64,000 nucleotides of DNA from Rhytidiadelphus loreus. Lineage: Eukaryota; Streptophyta; Bryopsida; Hypnales; Hylocomiaceae. The position numbers and the translations under genes were made by a program. The notes under the pieces were generated by a model that was given only the letters and a program-made list of their open reading frames with translations, made no database searches and was not told the origin of the DNA. Location of the stretch: positions 82,601,839-82,665,838 of the forward strand of contig OX344761.1 of NCBI GenBank assembly GCA_947034895.1, given 5' to 3'. Below, piece by piece: positions 1 to 10,630 of this stretch (its first letter is position 1; every line of letters begins with the position of its first letter).

Positions 1-608
1 CCAGGGTGATGAAGGAAGCTGAGCAAACGGAATGGAGAGGTCGACGGGTCGAACGCGAAGGCTGAGAAATCACCGTACACTTCAGTGGAGAACTGCCGAA
101 GGTTGCTTCGCAACTTCTGTGTGTCTCCCAAAAAAAAGGCAGGAATACACTTTGACACCGGAAAACCTAAAACCGCCGATAATATGCGACGAAGAGGAAA
201 GAGGACGCCAACCTCACACTGGAAGTGAAAGGTAGTTAATCCGATTTTAACGTAATTTTTAATTGTAAGTTGGAACTAATAAGGTGGAAGCACCCCAAAT
301 CGACAGTTTAAAGAATTCAGCATATTTGGAGACAACATTTCAGGAAATTAACATTTTCGTGGTGTTCAAAAAAATGAAGAGGTTTCTGGGACTTTCAAAG
401 TTTCAGTCCTCTAGACCACTGGAACCGTCCTCAACGTGGACCCAAATCTGAATTCTGACAAATTCAGCACATACCCAATCACAGTGAAGAGAGGAGAAAA
501 CGTTATGACACTTGTCAAAGACCATTCAATAAAAGCCCAGGGACGGTTTGATGTCCATCTAGGAACAGGGATTAGGTACAGGTGTCATATTGGGTGCTCC
601 CACCTTAA
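1..608. other. intergenic, no gene seen
   Basis: A 67-codon open frame near 32-235 has no recognisable domain and no supporting context, so I do not call it. Composition falls from mixed to AT-rich towards 600. I see no RNA gene or repeat here. Confidence 0.5.
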
Positions 609-1410
609 CCCCTAACTGCCTCATCGACCATATATGGTCGATCTGAAATTTCAGGCTCATTTTGAAGTGGGCAGTTAAATTCGTTTGCCCGTTTTAAAAT
701 TGTTTTTGGGCAGTTTTTAGGGTTTACTATTCAAAACTTTCATTTTTCACTGAAAAAGGTACATATTTGAGTGTTGAGAGGTCTCCAAAGCCATTTATGT
801 CCGTTAATGGAAGAGTAAAGCTTGCTAATTTTACTTCATTTTTCAACTTTGAGCAATTTCACTTGATTTGAGATCTAAAAACTTTCACTTATTCATTTGC
901 TTTGAAAATGGTCCCAATCGAAAGAGTGAAGTGTTTTCATGATTTTCACCATTGAAAATTTAAACAAGCAAGTCTTGATTTGGAGTTATTTGTGAATTAT
1001 ACTTATTAAAAAAATTGCATCTCAACAATTGCAAGGTGGATTGTGTAATGAGTTTAATAGCTTTTCAAGTGATATTAAGTTTTTTGAAAGGGTATTTTAG
1101 TGTGCTAACACAATTTGTAGTTGTTCATGTTACTTCTAATCCCAAAAAGCTTTTATGTGCAAATTTCTGAAACATTGTGGAGAGGGACAACATATTAAAA
1201 ATAGAAAATGTACATTTCTCTTATTATAATCTCACAACTCTTATGGAATTTTGCATTCAAAATTGGTGTACATACTAATAAGCAAGCTCTTTAAACATCC
1301 GTACGGTTAGATTTTGAAAAAAGATCATTTTGTTTCAATGGAGATAACTATAAGCCCATGTTCTTTTTTCATGGGAAAAACACACTTGAAAAGGCTTAGG
1401 CACTTAGGGG
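609..1410. mobile_element. TTAA-flanked non-autonomous inverted-repeat element (802 bp)
   Basis: The left end CCCCTAACTGCCTCATC and the reverse complement of the right end (CCCCTAAGTGCCTAAGC) agree at 14 of 17 positions. TTAA flanks both sides (605-608 and 1411-1414). Ends starting CCC and a TTAA target duplication are hallmarks of the piggyBac superfamily; assignment to it is inference. There is no coding capacity inside. Its ends resemble those of the 242-bp element at 58,861-59,102. Confidence 0.65.
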
Positions 1411-1414
1411 TTAA

Positions 1415-1981
1415 CCCTGGAGCGCTCCGACGTCCATTTTTTGGACGATGTACAGACTAAAATGGAGTTTTCTTTCTCATCACTGTTTGGATGAAAGTCA
1501 TCTAATTTGTGGTGATACTTTGTCAAGTTTTTGGCCTATCTAATGGTTGGATTTGGTGTTACTAGAGTTCATATTTTTCTTAAATTATAAATGTGAAAGT
1601 TTATCAAGCCAAAAATTGCATTGATTTTTGTTCAAAACTGAGTTTGCAAGACTGAGGTCATAGATTTTAAGAACAAAAAAAATTCAAAAAATCACCCCAT
1701 GAAGAGAACCTCATCTGGAATCCATTCCAACAAGTTTTACTCAAAAAATGATAATAGTCTGCTTGTAATTGAATTCAGAAGAAATTATGAATTTTTTTTT
1801 CCAAAATTTTGCAAAAAATATTGATGGTAGCATAGGTGAATCTAACCGCAGAGATGGAATCTGAAATTCATAATCTACAACTTTTACTTGTATATCATGT
1901 CCAAAATATTCTTCCAAATAGTACTTTATAATGATTTTTCCCAAGTAGCCAATTATGGAGATGGATCCAGACGTTCTAGGG
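1415..1981. mobile_element. second TTAA-flanked element abutting the first
   Basis: It begins CCCTGGAGCG directly after the TTAA at 1411-1414 and ends TTCTAGGG followed by TTAA at 1982-1985. The two ends agree over only about 9 of 15 bases, so this is a degenerate or different subfamily. The shared central TTAA suggests insertion of one element into the target duplication of the other. No coding capacity. Confidence 0.4.
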
Positions 1982-1985
1982 TTAA

Positions 1986-4108
1986 ATTGAATTGATATGT
2001 ATTTTGCATGATTTAGAAAGCGTCATGAATAGTTGAAGTTGTCATTTGATCCATTCACTGTAGTTTCTATATTCTTTACAGCTACAGTCTACGTGCGTAA
2101 TGAGCGACAGATGCACTTTTGGCTTATAAAATCGCCAAAATTTCATTTTCACTGCGAAAATTCTGAAAAACACACGGAATAAGAGCTCCTCTTCTTCCTC
2201 TAGCCATGAAAGTAAAATTACATACTTTTGGTTTCATTGGCTTCTCAAAACAGGCCTATCTAATAGATAGTATATAAAAAATCTATAATTATGTAATAAA
2301 AAATCTATATATAAAGTTTAGAGTTCGCCAAAGGTGTACTCAATTTAATGAATACATGCAATTCTGATGGCAATTGGACTATATTGTGGTCCTATAACAA
2401 ATTATCAAAGTAAAAAATAGAATTAGCATAAATTAGTACTACTAGATTCTTGTATATGAATGCTATATATTCTAATAGTGTCAAAAGTCAAATTGAATGT
2501 TCTAGCACAAAGCCACCTCATTTCATTAACTAGTATAGTACTAACTAGGTTTACTAAAATTCGTTCTAAAACCTGACCTCATTTGGACATGACAAAGGCA
2601 GGACTTGACAAATACAACGACAAACCTCGAATATTTCCAATGGGATTCGATTTTGCAGCCGCGAGCACACCTTGTCAGTCCTTATTTTAGGCAAAAGGAA
2701 TTATAGATGTCACTTGCGAGGGACTCATGCTTCCGCAACTACTGCAGAAATATATAACAATTGAGATAATTGAAATAGATACCTTTGAACAGTGACATGG
2801 GTTAGTCCACCGATGTTTTTTGGAGGATTGAATTTGATGGAAATTTGAGAAATTTAGATGGATTTGCGAATGGAACTTTGCATTGTACTTTACAGCTAAT
2901 ATGGGATTTAAATTGGATAAAGGGACGGTGTTCTTACATTCTTTCTTAAAGTAGAGCTTCCACCATTATAAAACTTCTAGTAGACAGATTTGTTAATAAT
3001 TATACTGTTCTGCTACTTTTAGTTATAGGTTATAGGTTGATATAGGTTTTGTACTGTAGGGTTAAGGGCTTTGAGTTTGTGGCAACTGTAAGGTCTACGC
3101 TTAAGTGGTAAGGTTGTTCAAGGAAATTAAGTTCAAATCTAATTATAGAGTACTAGAAATACAATCACCTTGTAGATTAGCAAAGCACAAAATTGAAGTG
3201 CAACTTCAAAATATTATTCACCAAAGTCCCAGGATCATTTGTCCAGCCAAAAAACACTGTAGAATGCAATTTCTATAACAAGGACCAAAATTGTATCTTA
3301 CACATATCTATCCGTGGGAACTTCTATTAGACTATTATAAGATTGACTGTGTGGAATAGATTTCACCTTGTTCAACTTCCTCAGAACTTAACTTATAACC
3401 TTTGCTCTATTGGTTTCGACTTTCTAATCTTTTGTGATAAGGATAATTATAAGTTAATGATGTACTAAAAATTATAAAAAAACGAATGAATGTTTCTACT
3501 CATTAAAAAAAAATTCAATAGAAAATAGATTCAAGAAATAGATTCAAGAAAATTGTTTGTGTTTTACGGTAGAATTGAAATACACCAATGTCTATTGTGA
3601 GGTTGTTGGAGCTTCAAAACTTGACCATGTGAACAACTTTCTTTTTCCAAATATAAAAATGGAGGTGAGAAAAAAATCCTAAAAAAATCCTAAAAAAATA
3701 ATATTGTTCATAATTTTCATAATTTTCATGAAATAGATATGAATGGAATAAATCATAGATTCCCATGTACATATTAATAACTAAGTTACTAAATATTATG
3801 TGTACAATGTAGAAATTAAAGTAGAAATTCATTTAGAAAATAATGTACTATATTGAGACTCGAGGTCCCGGTCCAATGACCATATTGTCTCCCAAAGGGA
3901 AAATGGTACTTTATGGGTTAATGTGTACAAACACTTTTAACATGACATTGTATCGTTCTTCATTGTCTGTAGAGCTTCCTTGGTCCTGTATGAGTTCATT
4001 AGGAGTAATCCGACTTGTTGTGCATTATCCCATTTTTGTTAAATTTGGACTTCTAGAACCTTTTGGTCTTCTAAGCCTTCTATATTTAAAAGAGTTAAAA
4101 TTAAGTAA
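1986..4108. other. AT-rich intergenic DNA with transposon debris
   Basis: There is no gene. A TTAA-element right end lies at 3860-3917, ending TTTATGGG followed by TTAA at 3918-3921; I could not pair it with a left end. A tRNA-like SINE candidate is listed separately. Small open frames here (for example 3843-4115) have AT-driven composition and no domain. Confidence 0.4.
3086..3185 (+). mobile_element. possible tRNA-derived SINE head
   Basis: The stretch has an A-box-like segment (GCTTAAGTGGTAAGG, about 3099-3113) and, about 20 bases on, a B-box-like GTTCAAATCT (3131-3140), the order and rough spacing of an internal RNA polymerase III promoter. It does not fold convincingly into a functional tRNA and no clear tail or target duplication was found. 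A tRNA relic is an alternative. Confidence 0.3.
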
Positions 4109-5010
4109 CCCCTAAAGGATCTGACTGTGTTTTTTGGTTGTATAGAAATTTTGGGTAGGTGCCTTCGAGTGGAAATTTTCATATTTGGGGCGAGAAGATC
4201 TTTCATACGCACCAAACTTCATTACATTTGGAAAGACAAATCAAAAGTTATAGCCTAATAGGTTACTTTCTATCATAACTGGGCAGTTTGGGCACATCAG
4301 AAAAAATCACTTTTTTCATATATAGAAATTTGAAATTGATTTTCTAGAGTTTCATATATTGGACAAGCTTTGGATCATGACATTAAGATCAATGAGTCAA
4401 AAGTTATGAGGATTTTTTGTTTGGGGGCAATTTTGGATTTCCTACTTAATACTCTAAAATAAACTTTGAAATCCTTTATCTTACCCCATTTTCAATATTT
4501 TGGGAAAAGAATAAAATCGTAGGATGTAGATACATTATTAAAACTTTTAGACCATTGGGGTTGGAAATTTTCAATTCCATATTTAAATTGTAAATAATAT
4601 AGTATTTTTAATCATTCTCTACTACTTATTAATTTTTTCCTATATGTTGTACTATTCCAAAGTATCTGAATTCTTCAAGCATGTGGCCAACTTGTCTAAG
4701 AAAACAAATCTAAGGAAGCACCACCATTTACGTCATTTTATTATTAAAAATGTGAGCTTGTGAAATGCAATTGCCCTTCTTTTCTTAGGGACCGGGTAAA
4801 AAAAAAGATGTTAGTTCATTTGAATGCTTATATCTTGCAATCCACCTGGTCGAAATGTTTGAAATTGCCACCACATGATTTTGATAGTACACAATACAAG
4901 ATCCTATGGTAAAATATGTCCCAAAAAAAAACCCAAAATTTTGGTACTTGTACTAGACATGGCGGTTTTGGAGCGTTTCTGGTGAATATATAGTGAATGT
5001 CCTTTAAGGG
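4109..5010. mobile_element. CCCCTAAAGG-family element, copy D (902 bp)
   Basis: The left end CCCCTAAAGGAT and right end TGTCCTTTAAGGG are inverted copies. TTAA follows on the right (5011-5014) and GTAA precedes on the left. Internal sequence matches other family members: the block around CAAAAGTTATGAGGATTTT, the TTTATCTTAC block, and the subterminal GGCGGTTTTGGAGCG. No open frame codes for a transposase. Inferred to be a piggyBac-like non-autonomous element. Confidence 0.65.
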
Positions 5011-5390
5011 TTAATGAGCATCTCAAATCTCGGTAATTTTTTTAAACCTTTCACTAAAAATAATTATGACAAGGAACTATATATAATGAAATCCAAAGAG
5101 ATGAGGGGGAAGCAACATAATTTGGAGAAGATGTTAATGTATAGGACATGTAGAATTTATGATCAAATTAAATTTTGAACCACTATAATAATCAATTTTA
5201 AGGTGGTGCTCAGAAATCATGTTCAGTTAAAACCCTGTATATAATTTAGACCATTGCACTTCCCAAAACCGTATAAATGGCGGTGACAATGAAGTGGAAA
5301 ATAATACTTATGTCATAATCGTACGGAAGATGTATAATCCAAGACCAAATTTTATTTAATACCTTCTTATTTTTGGTTTTGGACATACAA

Positions 5391-5492
5391 TTTGAAAACC
5401 ATGAGTCAAACTCTATAGTTTATAGTAAGTTTGAAAACCATGAGTTGAACTCTATAGTTTACAACTTGAAAACCATCAGTCAAACTCTATAG
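5391..5492. repeat. three-copy tandem repeat, unit 36-39 bp
   Basis: TTGAAAACCATGAGTCAAAC followed by TCTATAG occurs three times starting at about 5392, 5431 and 5466, with a few substitutions between copies. Non-coding. Confidence 0.75.
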
Positions 5493-5744
5493 AATTCCTT
5501 AAAGCGTGAGATTAAAGGATGACTATGAATGCTCCATTGCTTTTACATTATGAATCCTATTGATAGAATGGTACCAATGAATGCCTTCAATCATTGGAAT
5601 GTACAACAATAATGCTCTTATTTGAAGCCATTCATGCTTGTAATCATGCCTTAGGATGCCGAGAGGTGCATTAAGCGAGTTTTCAAGCCTCAAAAAGGCC
5701 GTTTCATCCCAATTCTATGAAGATTGTTCTGTTGCCCATAATAT

Positions 5745-6085
5745 TTAATAATTTAAAAAATTTAAAGAAATTAAAGAAATTTAAAGAAATTCAAAAATTG
5801 AAAGGAATACAAAAATTGAAAGAAATTTAAAGAAATTTAAAGAAATTTTAAAATTTTAAAATTTAAAATTTTTTTAAAATTTAAAGAAATTTAAAAAATT
5901 TAAAGAAATTAAAGAAATTTAAAGAAATTTTAAAAATTTAAAGAATTCAATAATTTAAAGAATTCAGAAATTTTAAAAATTTCAGAAATTTCAGAGATTC
6001 AGAAATTAAAGTTTAGAAATTTTAAAATTTTAGAAATTAAAATATTCAAAAATTCAATTTGCAATTTATAATTTTTATTTATATG
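5745..6085. repeat. low-complexity AAATTTAAAG tract
   Basis: About 340 bp are built almost entirely of short variants of AAATTTAAAG and AATTTAAAGAAATT. It looks like simple-sequence expansion with drift. Confidence 0.8.
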
Positions 6086-6549
6086 CTTTTATTTAAAAAT
6101 AATAATTAAAGAATATGTTGCCGATGAGGTCATCTCCCGACCACATCAGCATGTTGATTTGGCAGCATGGGAGTGCTTGGGAACGTTGTAATAACTCAGA
6201 GTCTTCTGCAGGGCTGAAATCTCTTCTAATGGACATGATGTCTATCTATGTTTTATGCAATTCAGTAGCTTTTCCAATTGAAGTGGCTGATTATATTTAA
6301 TTTTGCTATTTTTGAACTAGTTTAAAATATCTCTTGAGAATTTGAATTTTTTTTGGGTATCTATGTACTGTATGAAAATGATGAGCCATGTTTGATAGTA
6401 CCCTAAACCGAAAGTTCCAACGTCTCAAAATTTGTGGGACAGTGAACATGAAAATAATATATATAATTTGTAAATGCATGTTAAGAACAATCCTGTAGAC
6501 TTCATGACCAAATGAAATGTAACCACCTATTATTTATTTCCTTGGAAAT

Positions 6550-6865
6550 ATTCATAAAAACTTATGGCAGAATATGTTTTGTTTTGTTTTTCTAAAATGG
6601 CAGTCTAGGTAGATTAAAAAAACGCTCTTCATTCGAAAAGATTTCAGTTTAAAAATTGTTTTCTATATTTGTATATTTTTGGAGAATATTGAATCAGTCT
6701 ATTTTTATGATTGAGTCAAAATTCATGAGGATTTTTTTGTTTGGCTTTGTTGGTTTTGCATTCAATAGTCTAAAGTAAACTTTGAAGTCTTTTATCTTAC
6801 TCAATTAATTTTTGGTACGTGTCTTTTTGGTACTTGTTAATATAAAAATGACGGTGTTTTAGAGG
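6550..6865. mobile_element. partial CCCCTAAAGG-family element
   Basis: The stretch near 6714-6800 (TGAGTCAAAATTCATGAGG, then AAAGTAAACTTTGAAG and TTTTATCTTAC) matches the interior of copy D at 4390-4485. The right end GTTTTAGAGG is followed by TTAA at 6866-6869. The left boundary is uncertain and the element appears truncated. Confidence 0.4.
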
Positions 6866-7609
6866 TTAATAGGGTCAATAGAAGACAAAGTAAAGATTCC
6901 CTCGGACTACTAACGCAGTATATTAAAAAATTAGAATTGATTGTGACTTCAGTTGCCATGTGCAAGCATTCTCTTCCAATAATGTTTCACTCCAACTGCA
7001 TAGGCAACTTTATTGAATAAAGCACGTGTTCTTTTTAGTTACCGCGAAGGTAGACTCTTGAAATTGTATCCTTCATGTAATTTTTCCTTAGAATTTGTTA
7101 TTACATCCACGGTCAATTGCTCTTTTTGTGGGTGAATTGGAGTGACACATCCTCCCACATGTATTGCATTGAATTTCGTATAGTGTTTAGCTTGAGTCAA
7201 AGATAAAAAATACAATTATAAAGAAAGAGTAGCGTACCAAAATTAACATATAGTTACGATAAAACCTAATTTACATTTATCGTCGATTTCATTCAAGTTC
7301 CCATAATAAAAAATCTATATGTAGAGTGAAAAGTTCACTTTCAGTGTATTCCATTTACTGAAAAATCTTATACTTTAATTTCTATAGGAGTCATCACAAC
7401 TAATACTAAATAATGTGATTCATTATTTATTTCACTATTCAAATAGCATTTTCACGTCCAATATGATTATGTGGTTAAAAATTTGTAAATCATGAAAACA
7501 TTCAACTAGTATTTATTAAATTAAGCCAAATTTCATGTGCATTCATATGCGTGTGATGAAAGTGTGATCACCATAAATTTGTATAAAAGGACACAACTGC
7601 AGAAAACTG

Positions 7610-7805
7610 AATATTTCTATCGAGATAGAAAAACGGATTTGTTTCACGGGAATATATATTATTTTCAATTGGTGCCCAGGAACAAAAGTGATGCCCAAAT
7701 AAGCTCAAAACAAGGGAGAGGGGGCAACAAATTTTTGTATTGCAAGAATTACAATTCGGAATTTTTTTGGTCCTTATACATTATATTTTTTTGGACATTA
7801 AAGTA
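7610..7805. mobile_element. internal fragment of the CCCCTAAAGG family
   Basis: TTTCAATTGGTGCCCAGG, the following AACAAAAG and the AAATAAGCT block line up with 8108-8160 of copy A and with 38,003-38,040 of copy B. Neither terminus is present. Confidence 0.4.
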
Positions 7806-7973
7806 CAAGGCAAGGTTGTTGCCCACATTTTGTTAATTTCACGTACAAGGTCATTTCATGTGACCACCAATTGCATCTTTTTTTGGGTTTAGGGTGGTTT
7901 AGGAATAATTGCAACTTGCACCACGTGTTTTCCATTTCTTTTTACTGGAACTCTATGACTTCGTATTTTGTAG

Positions 7974-8912
7974 CCCCTAAAGGACCATTGTCCCTTCGGG
8001 GGACAAATGCGTTTTCGGGCAGGTACCTACGGGCTGAAATTTTCTCCTAATTTTTTGAAATTTTATTTGCACGTCGAAAAGTTGATTAGCTTTGTGGGAA
8101 TATAATTTTTTTCAAAATCGGTGCCTAGGAACAATAGTTATGACCAAATAAGCTGAAACGAGGGGACGGCGGGTAGCTCAGGCAGCCGGAAAAAATGGAC
8201 AAAAATTTGAATTTTTTTTTTAATATTATTTTTTCTCATAGATTATATTTTTTTGTATCTGGAAAGCTTTGATTCATTTCATTTGGATATGTGATGAGAA
8301 AGTTATGGACATTCTTTTTTTTCGGGCGATTAGAGCATCTTCATAGTTGAAAAAAATTACTTGTAGGACTCATTTATGAATGCAATTTCTCAAATTTTTC
8401 ATTTTTTTTTTTTTTTTGCATGGTTTGATTTACTTGCTAGAACAATCTCACCATAGGGATTAGTGCATTTGAATTCCATGTGAAATATAAGAATATTTTA
8501 GATTTTCCTTCTATCTCGTACCTACATCTACTTAACAATTTTTTTAAGAATGATAATTAATTTTTTTTTGAACTTTTTTTTTTTTCTAGACTCTCAACTC
8601 AATTTTTCACTATAAAGATTTAAAGCTCAAACTCTGTAGTGCAAAAATTTTAAGTTAAAAATGTTCAAAGTCAAAAAATCTAGTCCCGCAATGTGCTGAA
8701 AAACTTGTTTTTCCCACTTTAAACGCAGATATCTTTCAATCTAAGCGGGCAAAAATTCTGAAATTTTTGCCACACACTCTCATACAAGTTAAGTTTAAGA
8801 TCCTATGGTTAGATATGAGAAAATAACAATTTTTCAATTTTTTTACTCCTTGCCATAGATATGGCAGTTTTGAGTGTTATTAGGTAGAAAAAAGGGCTTG
8901 GTCCTTTAGGGG
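7974..8912. mobile_element. CCCCTAAAGG-family element, copy A (939 bp)
   Basis: The left end CCCCTAAAGGACCATTG and right end GGTCCTTTAGGGG give a 13-bp perfect terminal inverted repeat (CCCCTAAAGGACC). TTAA follows on the right (8913-8916); the left flank is GTAG, so the left target copy has decayed. The interior has no transposase frame. The same ends are found at 37,876-38,911 and 49,709-50,617. Confidence 0.7.
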
Positions 8913-8916
8913 TTAA

Positions 8917-10630
8917 ATTGGACTTGTGAGAAGAAGGTTAAAAGTTTTTTGCAGTTTTAACACCCTCACGGTCAAACATTATAATCTTTCACTGTCTAAG
9001 TGATGTTGTTTTCTTTACTTTTCCTATGAGATCTCCAACATGAGGTCAAGTTGAAATTCCTACGGTTACAATTTTACGGAATTTATACAACTTAATATGG
9101 AGATGTTGGCATTTTGGTTAATTTATAGGAAATTCCAAGTTAATCAAAATAGGCCGTAGGCTTGGATCCGGGTATAGGTCGGGTATAGAGTGTCCGGGTA
9201 TAGGCTGTCCAAGTACCAGGAGGGCCGGTCATCAATCTGGGCCTGTTGCGTGAGACCACACATAGGGTTTGGTGCTCCCGAAAGAAGCGTTTTGTTTGTT
9301 TTTTCACAGTCTTGCTCCGGGCTCATGATTTGGCAGTTCTTCAGTGCCATTTGTTTGTTTTGAGAGTCCGCCTTGGGGGAGTTCGTGTGTTTAGGGTTCA
9401 ATCACGCTGTTTGGATCAGAGAGAGCGGTCTTGGAGAATTTCACTTTCTTGTGGGAGAGTCGAAGGCGCGGTAGTGCTACAGCAGGGTTTTGCGATTGAT
9501 TCTCTAAGTTAGTTCCAGTTTCGGCGATTGAGGGTCCGCTTTTCCTGTGCGCGTGAAAGTGCGGGGCTGTGAATGTTCGGGGTTGAAGGGAGCGATAGTC
9601 TACACTGCGGAGTTGTTTCGATCATTCAATCAACCACGGTGCTTGTTGTGGAGGGTTTAAGGTGCAATCGATTCTTCCAGTTCTTTCTAGTTTTTGCAAT
9701 GTAGTGCCAGAAATTTTTGTTTGCGTGATGGTTTAGCATGTGAGACTTTTGGACTAAAGGGCGGAGCGAGAGTTCACACTGCGGAGTTTAGTTTTGATCA
9801 TTGAATCAATTGCGGTGTTTGCATCTTTCAGGGTTCACCGTGCTTGAGTTCGTGTTTGGAGGGTTTTACTTTCTTCTGTGAGAGTTCGCGTGGAAGTGCA
9901 GCAGCGGACTGATTTTGCGCGGAGGGTTTACAAGTTGTAAATATACGGTGAGTTCATCTTTTCTTCAGTCTTAGGATCTGCTCAGGTTTTCGCTAAGCTT
10001 GGATTTCCAATATGTTATGGTCTGTCTGTGCCTGGGTTTGCTTAGGATTTGACAGAGCTTGGATTTCTGATGTTCTTTTTGTTTGCTGCATTGATGAAAT
10101 TGTCTGGAACTCTATAATTTCGATTTCAGGGTTTACTATTGTTGTCTTAGGGTTTGGAATGTCTGTATTTGCTTTGGTTTGCTTAGGGTCTCATTGAACT
10201 CTACATTCAGTGCCAGGAATTCCTATGCGCGTGAAATTTTAGTGTGAGTGTTCGGCGTGAGTTGTGAATATATCGGGAGTTTATCATTTCTTCAATCCTC
10301 CGGTTAGCTTAGGATTCGGCTAAGCGGAAGCCAGGGTTTGTACAGCACTTGTGTTTCTAAACTATCAGGGATTTGATTCATGAATGTAGGTCTGGATTTG
10401 GTGAACCTCGAACGAAGGCATTACCGTGAGTGCATTACTATTGGCATTGCTGCAGTTCTGGTGCAGGGGCGAAATCTGTAGCTTGGAGAAAGCAGGATTT
10501 GCAAATTGCAGCGACTTCAGTGATACCAGGTACATTTGTTACCCCTTCAGATTGAGCATAGAACGACATAGAAATCGCACTAGGACTATGGGTGCCTTTA
10601 ACCGCGCACATTCAAAGCCGCATATAATAC
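8917..10630 (+). promoter_or_regulatory. repeated leader or promoter region upstream of the large gene
   Basis: From about 9240 the sequence becomes less AT-rich. Two internal repeat types are seen. One contains CACTGCGGAGTT followed by GATCATTCAATCAA and GAGGGTTTAAGG (about 9604-9661 and 9778-9833, with related pieces near 9550 and 10,220). The other is GCTTAGGATTTG...GAGCTTGGATTTC (about 9970, 10,040 and 10,310). A short GGGTATAG triplet repeat lies at 9172-9208. Likely non-coding 5' leader and promoter of the gene at 12,478; I cannot locate the transcription start. Confidence 0.35.

Larger units (their letters stand above)
5011..7973. other. AT-rich intergenic DNA
   Basis: It holds the short tandem repeat at 5391-5492, a low-complexity block at 5745-6085 and two partial transposon copies listed separately. 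The small frames at 6115-6300 and 7537-7836 show no domain; the latter overlaps transposon-derived sequence. I see no gene. Confidence 0.45.
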
